Part shown: positions 45,678-58,720 of the stretch, one piece after another
How positions within the stretch are numbered: the first letter of the stretch is position 1
Layout: each line of letters begins with the position of its first letter
Assembly (NCBI RefSeq): GCF_030848805.1
Contig: NC_092366.1
Coordinates: forward strand, 8,548,399 to 8,612,398
DNA from: Temnothorax longispinosus
Taxonomy: Eukaryota > Arthropoda > Insecta > Hymenoptera > Formicidae
Reading direction: 5' to 3'
Length of the DNA stretch: 64,000 nt
Program-made: the position numbers and the translations under genes
The notes under the pieces: generated by a model
Told to the model about the DNA's origin: nothing
Database searches by the model: none
Seen by the model: only the letters and a program-made list of their open reading frames with translations

Positions 45678-48660
45678 GTTTGTGGTTTCACAACAATATG
45701 CGGTTTGTAGATTGTGAGATAAATGAAGAGGCTGATAATGAGTCTTAGGCATTAAATGAAAAAATTGAATTATTTAGACAATGAACTTATTAGAATGACG
45801 TCTAATAATTACATTAACGTCTTATATACGCAAAGAGATTAGAGCTATTTACTTTCGCAATTGCTTCGACAACGTGTGATCTATAATAATTAACGAAATA
45901 TAATACTCGCTCGCCTAAATAGCGCAATATCGACAGATGTCAACGGATTTTTCTATCACGATCATATCTTTCGTATTCGACCTCGTATTTAACCGTTATC
46001 AAGCGGTATGTTTCAAAATAGAGACACTCGAAGATATAAACTTGATTAATTTCAAATTGTAATTTAGGTGTTGACACCCCTTTAATGATAACAATACACG
46101 ATCGTACGAATATATTAATCAGAGATCGCGGATTTGTGTGTTTGTCAGCGTCGCACTTTTGCAATTTAAATCTCCCCGCGACGCTGGGAAACAATAAATT
46201 TGCAGTGATTTGTCGGCAATCCGCTTCGGAATTTCGACTGAAAATCCACGATCCCGGCGACCGGACAATGCTTCATTTTCCAGATGCCGTCCGATGCAAT
46301 TTCCTGGTGTGCCTCAAATACCGAAAATCGATCGGCGCATCTGTTCGATTAGAACGCTATGTAATCAACTTAATATATTTTCCACAAAGCTAAAATATCT
46401 CACACAATTTAAATTCACATTTCATTTGTATTTTTCGGTTGCGCAATTTTAATTTTACGCGATACTTGGAAAATTCTGAAGGAAAACCGCGCGCGTAGTG
46501 TTATCTGGTCTATTCTGTAACGATAGAATATTAGCATCGTTATATCATTACGCCGCGCCATTATCATCTCTCGTAATCGCGTCTCTTACACTTCGCTACG
46601 CTCGATATGAATATATCGGTGTTAATAAATTTAAACCACACTGCCGGGTGTTACGAAAATGCATGTACGAGCGAGCGCCTGCAGGATCATTTGTTTTAAA
46701 GCCCCGGCGGCTTTCGCGGATCAATTATCTTCGCACGCGAAATTGGGTCTACGAATTATCTATTGCTCGCGCACAAATCGAGAGAAATCGCGAACAAACG
46801 AGGTCGCATTTAGAAACTTTATCGATAGCCAACGTCATAGTAGACAATTGAAACAATCAGCATCAGCAGCAGTTTTATATTCGAATCGCATGCATTATAA
46901 GAATCATTTAGGGGTTAAATATAATTTCATTTATTTCATTCTGTGTTTCTGCGATTTTGTATTATTAGAAATTGTTACAACAGAAATATTCTAACTTTCT
47001 TACTAATTATATGACGACGTTAACCGATAATAATTGTTAATTATAATTTGACGCTCTTGTGACGTTTTTTAATTAAAATTTATAATTAATTGTGTGAATA
47101 TATATATAACATCTTCAAGATAAATTTTATAGGAGAGAAATCTCTCTCGCGTAGAGAGATAGATTTTCGAAACGACCAGGTGACGAAATTGCAATCCTCG
47201 ATGGCCAAATATCATTACCGGGTGTTCAGTTCAGTCCTAGACAATAGTAGCTATTCGAGGAATTAGGGACACCAGTGCCGTGGTATATCTCTGTATACGC
47301 GCGACACGAGGAAACGATTTGATGCTTTGGGAAGGGAAGTCTGCTCTCGTAGGAGGGCACCGTGCCAGGAAGCCGATATTGCTGCGAACGAGACCCCGCG
47401 GAGTGTGTCTGTGTGCATATATGTGTGCGGGGTGCGACCGGCTCATTGCCCGATAGTTAGCTTTTGTCGAAAGGTCATGCTAAACTGATCATGGAAAATC
47501 TTTCGTTAAACTAAAAAGTGGAATTTCCAAAAGTCCTTATCGACAAAATCTTAATGACTGATGAAAGATTTTATTACGTTTATATACACAATATTGCGAT
47601 AAATAGTTTGTTTTCTTCATTTTGATATTTCTGGAAGATGTGTGACCCAACTTATATAAGCAGTTTAATTATTATTATTATATTTACTATAAATGTATTA
47701 TAATACAAAATATACTTTTTAATAGAAACTGCAAGAATATTTAAATTTCTTAATTGTTTTAACTTTTATAATAGCTTAAAGTAATTTTTAATTTAACCTT
47801 TGCGAGATGCGTAACTTCTCAATAAATTATAAAATATTCGCAAGTGCTTGTTTTTTCGAAGTAATTAAAGCAACAGACAGCGCGGTGCAACTCTTTTAGC
47901 CGTGGAGTGTTATTGTCGCGTCTGAAGAGCCTTCCTTAGAATATCTTCGTACAAAAGGACGGATGCCAGAAGACCGGTCTTCCTCTCTTTGTGGGTGTCG
48001 AATAAAATTAAGAGAGAAAAAAGATAAGCAGGATGAGACTCGCGCGCAACCTTACAACTTGAAGCAGACTTGAGTGAAGGAATAATTATTAGGCAAATTA
48101 TGCGCTGCATTGTCTTTAAACGTACTTTAACATTCTTATAAGTCTCAAACAGAAGAAAAATATAATGAAATAATAGAGTCGTTGCTCAAGTAATTTAACG
48201 TGCAGTTTCAGCACGTGTTGCATCGTAAATGACATCTACAAATAATTTATTCCGAGAACTAATAAAAATACACATATAATGATTGTAAATCAAATTTGCA
48301 ATGTTCAATTTTATCTCGTAGAATTCCGCATCTAAAATTAGGTATTATTTTTTTCTAATTGTTACAAGTAATTTCGTATTAATTTCTTGAACAATCACAT
48401 AATCACAGATCGAGCCTCCTCATCTTATCTGCCCGCGCGATTCGGTGCATGATAACGGTTATTCTAACAAATTATTACCATGTTTACGCAATAGGACACT
48501 GGATTTTCCGCTTTGAAGATTCTGCTTGTATCATCAGACAGATAATCATTATCGCGAAGCGCGAACGACGCGCAAGGATGTAAAAGTAACGTGTCACGAA
48601 TTTCTAATCAGATGCACGTTTTCGTTAATTCTTTATATCGGAGGAGTTCGCGCGATATAT
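45678..48660. other. Intergenic or intronic, no gene seen
   Basis: AT-rich DNA with GC-richer stretches at 46150-46860 and 47220-47470. ORFs there (46498-46851 +, 47446-47237 -) have no domain. Confidence 0.45.
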
Positions 48661-48712
48661 CAGTCGACTGTGATCAGCAGCCGCGACTGGTCGATTCGAG
48701 CGCATCGTAAAC
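48661..48712 (+). promoter_or_regulatory. Candidate transcription start and 5' UTR exon of beta-glucuronidase
   Basis: An arthropod-type initiator match (ATATCAGTCG) at about 48657-48664 is followed by 50 bases that end at a good donor, ACGTAAGTG (GT at 48713). The coding gene starts after an apparent acceptor TTTAG at 50271-50275, which implies an upstream untranslated exon. This is the nearest plausible one. It is inference only. Confidence 0.3.
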
Positions 48713-49133
48713 GTAAGTGCACGCCAATTGTGTGCCGCCGCCGTTGTAGTAGTGGTGTAAAATATATATGTAACATACATCACCGGATGTCGTGAATGCC
48801 TTAACGCTCGATAACAATTTTCTGAAGGTATTTTCGGAGAGAATCGCGTGAGATATATTTACACAGGCAGAAGTCATGACTATTTCGCTGGGAAGAAAGG
48901 GGGTCATAGCCATCCGTTATAGAGAAATAGGCAACGAGCGATAATTGACAGCTCTAGGCATGTGACATGGCGTAAGGTTAAACGATAAGCGTAGATTATT
49001 CGCTCGTATTGAATAAAGTCATGAAAAAAACATAGTCTTCTGGACTTTCATGTCATAGGCCGGCTTTGTATCGAGCGCAATTGATAGAAAATGACCGCGA
49101 AATACGGCAATATTGAAAACAATCGAATAATCT
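48713..49133. other. Likely intron or intergenic, nothing seen
   Basis: No feature beyond ordinary sequence. Confidence 0.4.
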
Positions 49134-49990
<857 letters not shown>

Positions 49991-50290
49991 GCTCTCTCAA
50001 ATATTACCGCATATTTTGTATTATATTAATTAAACTTGAACTCTTATAACAGCTTCTAAAATTATGTGCTCGGTAATTGTACAGAGCTGTTCTCTGTGCT
50101 TTAAATGTGTCTCGCTTCTTTAGAGGTAAGAAGATTACGTTGCTAAATTAAAAATTTTTTTTTAATTTTCTCAGAACTCTTTCTTTCGTGAATCTGCTTC
50201 GAAGGATTCGTTTCATTTCAAGCAGGAATCTTAAGATCTCGATTACAAATTGCGGATGCTAATTCGTTTGTTTAGGAAGGCCGCAGAGGG
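49991..50290. other. 5' flank of the beta-glucuronidase coding start
   Basis: AT-rich sequence ending in a likely 3' splice site TTTAG (50271-50275) and 15 untranslated or in-frame bases before the ATG. Confidence 0.45.
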
Positions 50291-53200
50291 ATGTGGCACT
50301 TGATCTTCCTGTTAATCGGCAGCGCGATGGCCGGCGAATCCGGACCAGAGTCGCCGCCGGAGTTCTCCGACACGACGATCAAAATCGAGGCGCCGCTGCC
50401 TTACGAGGAGGCATTTCCGACTCCGCTTCCTGGTCTGCTGTATCCCAGAGAAAGTGAATCTCGAGAGGTAAAACTTACATGACGCGACAACGCTGGTCTT
50501 TTAATGCCACTCGAATCTAAATCCGAGATAACCGGCTTACGTTCTCACACTTCCATCGCGAATCTGAAAATAAATTCTCGTGTTGAGGAAGGCAATCCGT
50601 GCATGACATTTCAGCTTACCATTTACATTTCGCTTGTTAAAAATAATTCTATACATTTATCATTTTAATGAGAAATTTATTATATAACGTAAAATATATA
50701 AATATATACGTTAATAAGCCGAAAGTAATTGAGGGCTCTCATTTTTTCCGCAAAATTATTGTTGCAATGCAATAGGGATGTAAGTATCATTAAGAAAAAT
50801 GTTTTTTTCTTACACTTTTTATTTTAGTAATTTGGCAATTACTATTAGAATGTTATTTTTCTCAAAATGGAGTTTTCTTTACTTATATCTCTCTTGCATG
50901 GAGGCCTTCAATTACGTGCAATTAGATGAAAAATGTTATACAGTAAATATAAAATAAAGAGTGCTGAATATTTTTAAGGGTCCATATCCCTCAGTAGGTC
51001 CTAAAAAAAGGTGATTTTTGTGAATTTTTTGTGGAGAAAGTAAACAAAATAAATCATTCAATATTTTTGGATTATATTTATGATACTTTTAAGTAGTTAT
51101 AAAAATTTTTTCAGTCCATTTGGCGAAGTGGGATACTGGGCAACGGCGACCTGTGCGCGGAATATGTTATTGCTCCATGGCGGAAGTCCTCCAGGTCGTA
51201 AAATGTTTTTGAAACATCGAATCAATCGATTTTCCTGTTCAGTACAAGTGTCCCTATAGAGTAGACTACAATCATATCGATATATGCAATATTTAATTTT
51301 TTATAAGCAAAAAAGTATCGAAAATTTATAGTAAAAATTAATTTTTCTTTTTGAACTGCCGCTATTTTATGAATTTTTATTCAAAATAATTTTTTTTAGT
51401 CTACTCTTTTTTTAGTCATTTTACGACCTGGAGGACTTTCGCCATGGAGCAACCTATTCCGCGCGTTGCCCAGTATCCCGCTTCGCCAAATTATTTAAAT
51501 GGGCTGAAAAAATTTGTATAACTACTTAAAAGTATCATAAATATAATCCAAAAATATTGAATGATTTATTTTATTCACTTTCTCCAAAAAAAATTCACAA
51601 AAATCACCTATTTTTTAGACCTACTGAGGTATATGGACCCTTAATTTCCTCGTACTTTCTGCAGATAAAATCGCTAGACGGATTATGGGATTTTGTCGTG
51701 TCGCCTGAAGGAGATGCGCTAAAGGGTTACACGGAAGGATGGTTCACCGATGATTTATCAAAGGTATCCATTTAATGTGAAATAATAATCGATAACGACA
51801 AATGTGAAAATTAATAAATTAGTAAATAAGTATTAAAAATTTTATCACATCAAATTGATATTAAATTTGTGAAAAAGACATAACAAAAAAAACATAACAA
51901 ATAATTCAATAAATGAAAAATTAATATCCAAAAAAGAGAGAGAACTGAACGAGATATTTACAATTACATAACAGACAGCGAGGTATTTAATTAATTAGTT
52001 TATTGCGCGCAACGACTCTAAATTAATCATCCATATTGAAATTTTCCGTATTCAGAACCAGCAGCGTTGCATTCTTTGTACCATTTTTTATAAACTATAT
52101 GTAATACTATTACTAAATATTAAACTCATCCAATTTTTTTTAAATTCTGCTGGTAGAATATTTTCTTAAAAACTGTATAGAATTTTAAAAAAGTTTAGAA
52201 GAATCCACTATTCCACGATTTTTTATTTTTTTATATATTTATTATTATTTATGAATTTTCTTTTATTTACTCGCTTTTACCATTTTTTATTGCTAATTCG
52301 CGTCCGACTTTTGCTGCAAGAGTCACGTGCATTTTATAATTTCGCGTAATTGCATGTTGTCCGTTCATTATTACTCCGTCAGTGAAGATCCGTTCGCGCA
52401 AGACATGACTGGCTTTACAGGTCGGCGAGATGATGAAGATGCCGGTGCCCTCGTCCTACAATGACATTACAACATCGCGTAATCTCAGAGACCACGTCGG
52501 GGCCGTGTGGTACCAGAGGACCTTCTTTGTGCCCTCCTCTTGGCGGGACCATCGCGTTTTCGTCAGATTTGGCTCGGTCCACTATCTCGCACAAGTAGTA
52601 AGCATCCACTACTCTTTTTCAATCCCAAAGTGATCCTTCGGGATTTTCCTGAAGTACTTATTGAAAATCCTAAAGTATTTATTGGAGAATACCTAAAAAG
52701 ATAAATATAAAACAAAAGAAAAAGAGGTGAAAGATAAAGGGAGTGGGGGGGCAATTCAACAATACTCCAATCTTATATGTTAAAACATTTCTTCTAAACA
52801 AAGAACATATAGATTGTGTTTAAAGAGACTACGACATATTTCAAGACAAATATTAATTTTAATGTAATTTTTGTCAAAATGCACGTAAAGTTCAAATTTA
52901 AATTACAAGATGCATATCAATGTGGCTCACGAGCGAGTTGTGTGTGTCTTGATGTAGTGGGTGAACAACGCTTTAGTGACCAATCACGAAATGGGCCACT
53001 TGCCTTTCGAAGCTGAGATCTCGTCGTACGTGTCCTTCGGCGGCAAGAACCGCATTACCGTCGCCGTGGATAACACTCTGCTGCAGACCAGCGTGCCCCA
53101 GGGCACGATCATGGAGATGGTCACCGACAACGGCACCACGCACTTGCAGACTTACACCTTCGATTTCTTCAACTACGCCGGTATACACAGGTAAAAATTT

Positions 53201-56200
53201 AATTAGTTAAAACAAGAAGAATAATCAAACAATCAAAGATCAATTTTTTATATTCTTCTTCTTTATTTAACAATATTTTATATTCTTTATATTCTTATTA
53301 GAAATATATTTTAACAAAACGCTTAATTCAACTATAATGCCCGATCTACAATAGCTGTAGTAAGCTGTAGTAAGTCTCAACCCGTAAGAAATTGACCAAT
53401 TACAGGCAAATGTGAGGAGAATAATCGACTGTGATTGGTCAATTTCTTACATCTTGAGGCTTACTACAGTTTACTACAGCTATTGTAGATCGGGCATAAA
53501 TGACACATATATAAGAGAAATATTTTTTAAACTTTAACAGTATTTCTTTCTCGTTTAATTAACATTTAATTTGTACAAATAAGTATCTCTCAATTCTTTT
53601 TGGTTTATTTATTTTTCTCTTTGTCTCAAAAGTAAATAGTTTAACAGGGACCGAAAGAATCTCATTTTGAGTCCAAATTTAATCTCTCCAATTCTCGAAA
53701 TCAAAATCAATGTAAAGATACAAGTTCAGCACAATTATTGGGCAAAGAGAGAATGCATGAGTAATGCAGGTGTAATCGCGTTGTCCCGCTTCGCTGTTAT
53801 AAAGAACCTTTCGAGTTCTCTGAAGCGACACGCGCGAATTTCACTCGCCACAAACAGATCTCTATCAAGGGCTTTGTGGAAAAGCTATATATGTAGAAAG
53901 AACATTCAATATGCGTTACGCATTACAATCGAGGCCACAAGAGACACGATCATGAGATTTTAGCTCTTCCACGAAAAAGTTTCTATGGCATAGAAAAATA
54001 AAGATGAACAATTTGATTATTTTAATCACATATGATAATTCGAGATAATTATACAACTCTTCCGACAATTTAAGCGAATCATAATTAATATAAAAATACA
54101 AACACAATACAGAAAAATTATTCATAGGAAAATTACAACACTTGTAATAATTAAACAACTCCATCAGAATATCTTATTTATTTTAATTTTTATGTGAATT
54201 AGATTTAGATAATATATTTTTAATTTATTTATTTTGTAATTTATTATTCTGCATAAAAGTATATTCTACATCCTCGTAATAATTATAATTAAAACTAGGT
54301 CTACTTACTAAATAATCCTAATAATCAAAATTGAAGACAATATTTTTATATCTACTAATTTTTTATGTTTGAGATCTTGTATTTATTAAGTCAGAATGCA
54401 CGATACTAATTTTGCTTGCGACCCCATTGCTTCTAATCTAATTAATAAAACTTTATTGGAACGCTCTGCGAAGGTCCGTTTTGCTGTACACCACGCCGCG
54501 CGTCTACGTCGAAGACATCACGGTGAGAACGAGCCTGATCGGCGACATGGGAATTGTCAAGTACATCATACAGCCGGCTGGCCTGCGCGAGGGAGAAATA
54601 CCTATCTGCAGAGTCACGTTGCACGACGCCGAGCATACCTTGGCCATCAAGGAACCCGTTTACGGCCTGTCCGGTACCCTGAAGGTCCCGCTCGCCAGAC
54701 TCTGGTGGCCCAGAGGCATGGACCCCAAGCCGGGATACTTGTACACTTTGGAGGTATAAGGCCTGTGATATTCGATCGGTGATTGCTCATATGCAGATGC
54801 CTTGATAGCGTCCTGGTTCGAAGCAAAGTCGACTCCGAATCGATTACAAAAAAGAGAAAACATTATAGAAAAGTGGGACACCGTTTAGAAAATTATACGT
54901 GACTGAAATATTTAACTCGTACAAATCGATCTTGAGTTCTGTTTGCGAAACGACGCGTCGCTTTTTCAGGTGAGACTGTCGGTGGCGAATGTCAGCAAAT
55001 CGGACATCTATCGATTGCCGATCGGCATCAGGACACTCGCGTGGACCAACACGAGTCTCTTGTTGAACGACCGACCGGTGTACATGCGCGGCTTCGGCAG
55101 ACACGAGGACTCGGTTATCAGAGGACGCGGTTTCGACCTCGTCACCACTGTCAGGGATCACGAGTTGCTTCAGTGGGTCGGCGCTAATGCCTACAGGACC
55201 AGTCACTATCCTTACAGCGACGAGGTCCTCGATATGGCCGACAGGTACCGAGAATAAGTTTCCTAGAGTTATCTGATACGCTAATACGTTTACTTTCTTT
55301 ACCTTCCAGTTTTCTCTCTTACGCATAATTTATTCTATTTCAAACTCTGTTAACTTCAATTTTGAAGATTGGGTTTTCTCGTGATCGACGAGTGTCCTTC
55401 CGTCGATACGGAGAATTATTCGCCGTCGTTACTCTCGCGTCACAAGGACTCGCTGTCGGAGCTCATCCGCAGGGACAAGAATCGACCCTCCGTGATTATG
55501 TGGTCCTTGGCTAACGAACCGAGGACCCAGCTGCCTCAGGCTGAGGAGTACTTCAAGCAGATCGCCCATCATACCAAAGCGATCGATCCTACCAGGCCGG
55601 TCACCATCGCTCTTGCTCGAGGAGTGCAGGTAACGTAATAAACAAATAAACATATGAAAAGATAAAAATAAATTTTTAAAAATAAATAATTATTTTACAA
55701 AAGACGTATAGTAAAATCCTCCCGTAATATTTTCTAAAGAGAAGAGAAAAAGTGAAACTGAATTTCTTAATTTTCAACATCGAACGTTTTTGCAGCTAAA
55801 TCAAGCTGAAATTATATCAGATAAAAGTTAATAATGTTAATGAAACTTTGTTTTTCTAATTATAATTTAATCTATCCAAGAGTTTTAATTTTTATCACAA
55901 TTGTTTGTAACATGAAATAAAATTGCTGATAAATAGATACTGTGTATAATTTTAGGAGGACAAAGCTGGTCAGTTTCTCGATGTGATTAGCTTCAATCGT
56001 TACAACGCTTGGTACAACAACGCCGGCAGAATGGACATGATCACTGGCAGAGTTCAAGGGGAAGCCGAGGCCTGGCACAGAAAATATAACAAGCCAGTAC
56101 TTATGTCCGAGTACGGAGCCGATACTATGCCCGGTCTACATGAGGTAAAACTCTCTCTATATTCACAAAAGCCCTTTCTTTATACATATAATAAATTATA

Positions 56201-57309
56201 TTTATTCCATATTTATTTAACACATATTAATCTCATCGCGCTTTAATCTTATTACAAAAATGAAAATATATAACTACATATATGCAAATAAAAAGTGTAC
56301 AAAAGAAATAATTAAGGTCCAAAATTAACATAAGAGTGTAGAAAGAAATATACATAGAGGAGAGCTATAAATGTAAATAATTACAATGAAAAATAAATAT
56401 AAAAGAATAAGAAAGAATAAAATGGGAATATAAAATAATTATACAATTTCGTTTAATAAACTTTTGTGCTATTATTACATCGTAAATTATTTTTTTTATT
56501 TATTTTGTAATTTACACGCATTAATTCTATGTTAATTATTATGTTAATTTTATGTTATTTAACTTGTAATGTATACACATTGATTCTATGTTAATTATTA
56601 TGTTAATTCTGTTATTTAATTTGTAATTTATACACATTAATTCTGTGTTAATTATTTGCAGCTACCGGAATACGTATGGAGCGAGGAATACCAGAAAGAA
56701 TTATTCTCCAGACACTTCAAAGCCTTCGATCAATTGCGACGCGAGGGCTTCTTTATCGGCGAATTCATCTGGAACTTTGCCGATTTCCGCACTGCGCAAA
56801 GTGAGTATCAAATGAAGTCACATTTACTAATTTATTATTATAATATTTATTACTCCAGAACAATTTAATGCTGATATTATCAAATATTATTACGGAAACA
56901 CTTGTACGGATTATAATAAAGTTCATGCATTTTTTTTCATTATTTCTACGTATAATTATAATTGAATACAGCTAATATTCTTCTAATTAATTGAATAGAT
57001 AACTTTAATTTACTAGCACTAATAGTTTTTAAATTTAAGAGAGGTCATTCAAATATCAGCTTGATATCGAATAATGTGTGACTTAAAACGCTTTTCATTA
57101 ATAATACTCGTCGACGTTTGCGCATTGCAGCATATACCAGAGTGGGCGGCAACAAGAAGGGAATCTTTACGAGAGACAGACAGCCGAAAATGGCAGCCCA
57201 TCACGTTAGGAGGAGATACCATGCGCTCTCAGTCGAACTGGACGGCGCGCAGATACCGGAGGATGTCGAAAATTACATTTCATCCTATTATTCTCACTTA
57301 GAACTCTGA
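50291..57309 (+). CDS. GUSB: Beta-glucuronidase, glycoside hydrolase family 2, ten exons
   Basis: Lysosomal-type enzyme that removes terminal beta-glucuronic acid from glycosaminoglycan fragments and conjugates. Coding exons: 50291-50467, 51665-51763, 52421-52597, 52958-53190, 54474-54753, 54970-55244, 55368-55629, 55956-56144, 56662-56800, 57131-57309. They total 2010 nt and join in phase into 669 residues plus TGA; human GUSB has 651. All introns are GT-AG; the acceptors of exons 5 and 7 (GAAG) are weak but are fixed by protein alignment. A signal peptide is visible (MWHLIFLLIGSAMA). The N-terminal sugar-binding domain spans about 50-229, the Ig-like domain about 230-330 and the TIM barrel about 335-660. 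The acid/base E464 lies in MWSLANEP and the nucleophile E553 in MSEYGADT, with the same 89-residue spacing as in human. The N-x-K motif (N618, K620 in GGNKKGIFTR) marks glucuronidases rather than galactosidases. No disabling change is seen. Introns 1 and 4 hold MITEs. Confidence 0.95.
50978..51640. mobile_element. 663-bp foldback MITE in glucuronidase intron 1
   Basis: Terminal arms of about 225 bp begin GGGTCCATATCCCTCAGTAG on the left and end CTACTGAGGTATATGGACCC on the right. Both sides are flanked by TTAA (50974-50977, 51641-51644), the target of piggyBac-type elements. Inner arm blocks include GAAGTGGGATACTGGGCAAC and TCCTCCAGGTCGTAAAATG with their complements. It ends 24 bp before exon 2. 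It is non-coding. Confidence 0.85.
53338..53496. mobile_element. Harbinger-like MITE with TAA duplication, copy 2, in glucuronidase intron 4
   Basis: The termini TGCCCGATCTACAATAGCTG and complement are near perfect and flanked by TAA (53335-53337, 53497-53499). The internal stretch TAAGAAATTGACCAATTACA and its partner TGTGATTGGTCAATTTCTTA, read on the opposite strand, align with copy 1 at 40611-40755, including the middle motif TTATTCTCCTC / TTATTATCCTC. Confidence 0.85.
56505..56661. repeat. Minisatellite of ~58-bp units ending at the exon 9 acceptor
   Basis: Units begin at 56505, 56564 and 56621, each TTGTAATKTAYACRCATTRA followed by TTCTATGTTAATTATT. The third, shortened unit ends in the TTTGCAG acceptor of glucuronidase exon 9. 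Confidence 0.85.
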
Positions 57310-57804
57310 CTGAATTTAAAAAGAGAAAAAATGAAGTGCGAGAATTGCTTCGCAAGGTCTTAATTTTTGACAAAAATGCATTTTCTTCATTTTATACATC
57401 GAGACACAAAGGTTGCACCGATAACTTAACATAGACTTATTCACCTAATGTACGCATACTCTATCATAAAATCATTTGTATCCATTGTATCCATCTGTAC
57501 CCATTTTCTACGAGAAAAATATAAATCCTCCATTTATTCATCTAAGACTGGTTCACATTCGTTCATATGACAAGAAAAACTCCATTTTCGCACTCATCTG
57601 ACATAAATCTGACATAAACTTTTATATCTGACATACTTTTGCGATGTACATAAATATTTAAATTAAAAAAAAAACAGCATTTTCCCGTCTTGACATTTTT
57701 GTACAATTCGTAAAATATATTTACAAGCTGTATTAAAAATAACGCCCTTCTCTAACGTATCACAGCCTTGTTCGATGCAATAACGATGTATATTCAGAAG
57801 TTGT
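57310..57804. other. Shared 3' end region of two convergent genes
   Basis: It holds the 3' UTRs of beta-glucuronidase (+) and ZNHIT3 (-). A TTTATT at 57533-57538 is an AATAAA poly(A) signal for the - strand gene, so that its 3' UTR would reach about 57515. No clear AATAAA was seen for the + strand gene. Confidence 0.5.
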
Positions 57805-58567
57805 TTAGCATGGCTTAGCATTGTCTGGCGGTTCCACGATCTGCAGACAAGCATCTGCCATCTCCAAGAATATAGGCTCCTTCATGGCTGACGCAATCGC
57901 CTCGGTAGGATTTGAACTGTCCACAACTGCCTTCATAATGTCACGCAAGTAGGGATTCTGGAGACACTTTATCAGTTCCTTGCTGTCACACAATTGTCGC
58001 AGCTTCTCCATAGGCACTGTATCTTCCGTTGGAAAATCATACCTCCGTTCAGTGACTCTTCGATATTCCTTGGGTTTCTCAGGTAACACTGGAGGCTCGC
58101 AAGGTTGAGTTTTGTGCTCTCTGCAACATCCCACAGAACAACTGAAATACAAAAATTAAATTAGTTTTAAAAGACATATGGAGGCATATAATCAATATAT
58201 TAGATATACAATAAAAAAATAGATAAAAATAATTAAGCTCAAATAAAAATTAAGAAAGGAAAAGATCCTTTATTAGGCTTATTATAATTATATATTGTAT
58301 TTCTATTTCCAATAAGTTATACAAAAAATTGACATGTTTACTGTTACCTTTTTGTATTGTCGAAAAGTAACCTCATAATTTTTGAAGACATATTTAAATT
58401 TTATACAGAATATTTTCGTGTTTATTTCAGAAAGCACATAACCTTAAGAAGATAGGATAATCTCAATCTGCAAGCAGTTATACTTACTAAAATTCCCTGC
58501 ACCTCGGACATTTGTAAGCTGCACCGTCCTTTCCGCAAACACAACAATTTCTGATTGTCTGATTCAT
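57805..58567 (-). CDS. ZNHIT3: Zinc finger HIT domain-containing protein 3 homologue
   Basis: Two exons, 58567-58488 (ATG to a GTAAGT donor) and 58141-57805 (after a TTTCAG acceptor), join in phase into 138 residues; the intron is 346 bp. Residues 8-41 form a zf-HIT finger with the cysteine/histidine pairs CCVC, YKCPRC, FYCSVGCCREH and PC, the treble-clef zinc site of the family. The C-terminal half is helical and acidic, including LRQLCDSKELIKCLQNPYLR (about 72-91), which matches the C-terminal region of ZNHIT3. Human ZNHIT3 is about 155 residues, so the length fits. In other eukaryotes ZNHIT3 (yeast Hit1) works with NUFIP1/Rsa1 in assembly of box C/D snoRNPs in the nucleus. The gene converges with beta-glucuronidase, about 0.5 kb between stop codons. 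The intron splits the finger after FY, and both halves are intact. Confidence 0.93.
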
Positions 58568-58720
58568 CTCAGTTCATGACTCAATTACTTTACCATGCAA
58601 GTACATACACCGTTCGATATATAAAAATATCGGAGCACGTGTCACGAATGTATTTTTATCCCATATCCCATCACGTGATCCACGAGCATGCGCCATCTGC
58701 CGCCTCTGCCGGTCGATGAA
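58568..58720 (-). promoter_or_regulatory. Likely ZNHIT3 promoter with two E-boxes
   Basis: Just upstream of the ZNHIT3 ATG lie two CACGTG E-boxes (58636-58641 and within TCACGTGA at 58671-58678) and a GC-rich GCGCCATCTGCCGCC block near 58690. bHLH-zip factors of the Myc/MITF/USF class bind CACGTG. Regulatory use is inferred from position. Confidence 0.4.

Noticed and set aside
51557..51775. 72-codon ORF on the + strand
   Set aside because: Its first half is the right arm of the intron 1 MITE; only the part from 51665 is real, as glucuronidase exon 2.
53667..53963. 98-codon ORF in glucuronidase intron 4
   Set aside because: No domain, no match to the glucuronidase, and exons 4 and 5 join in phase without it.
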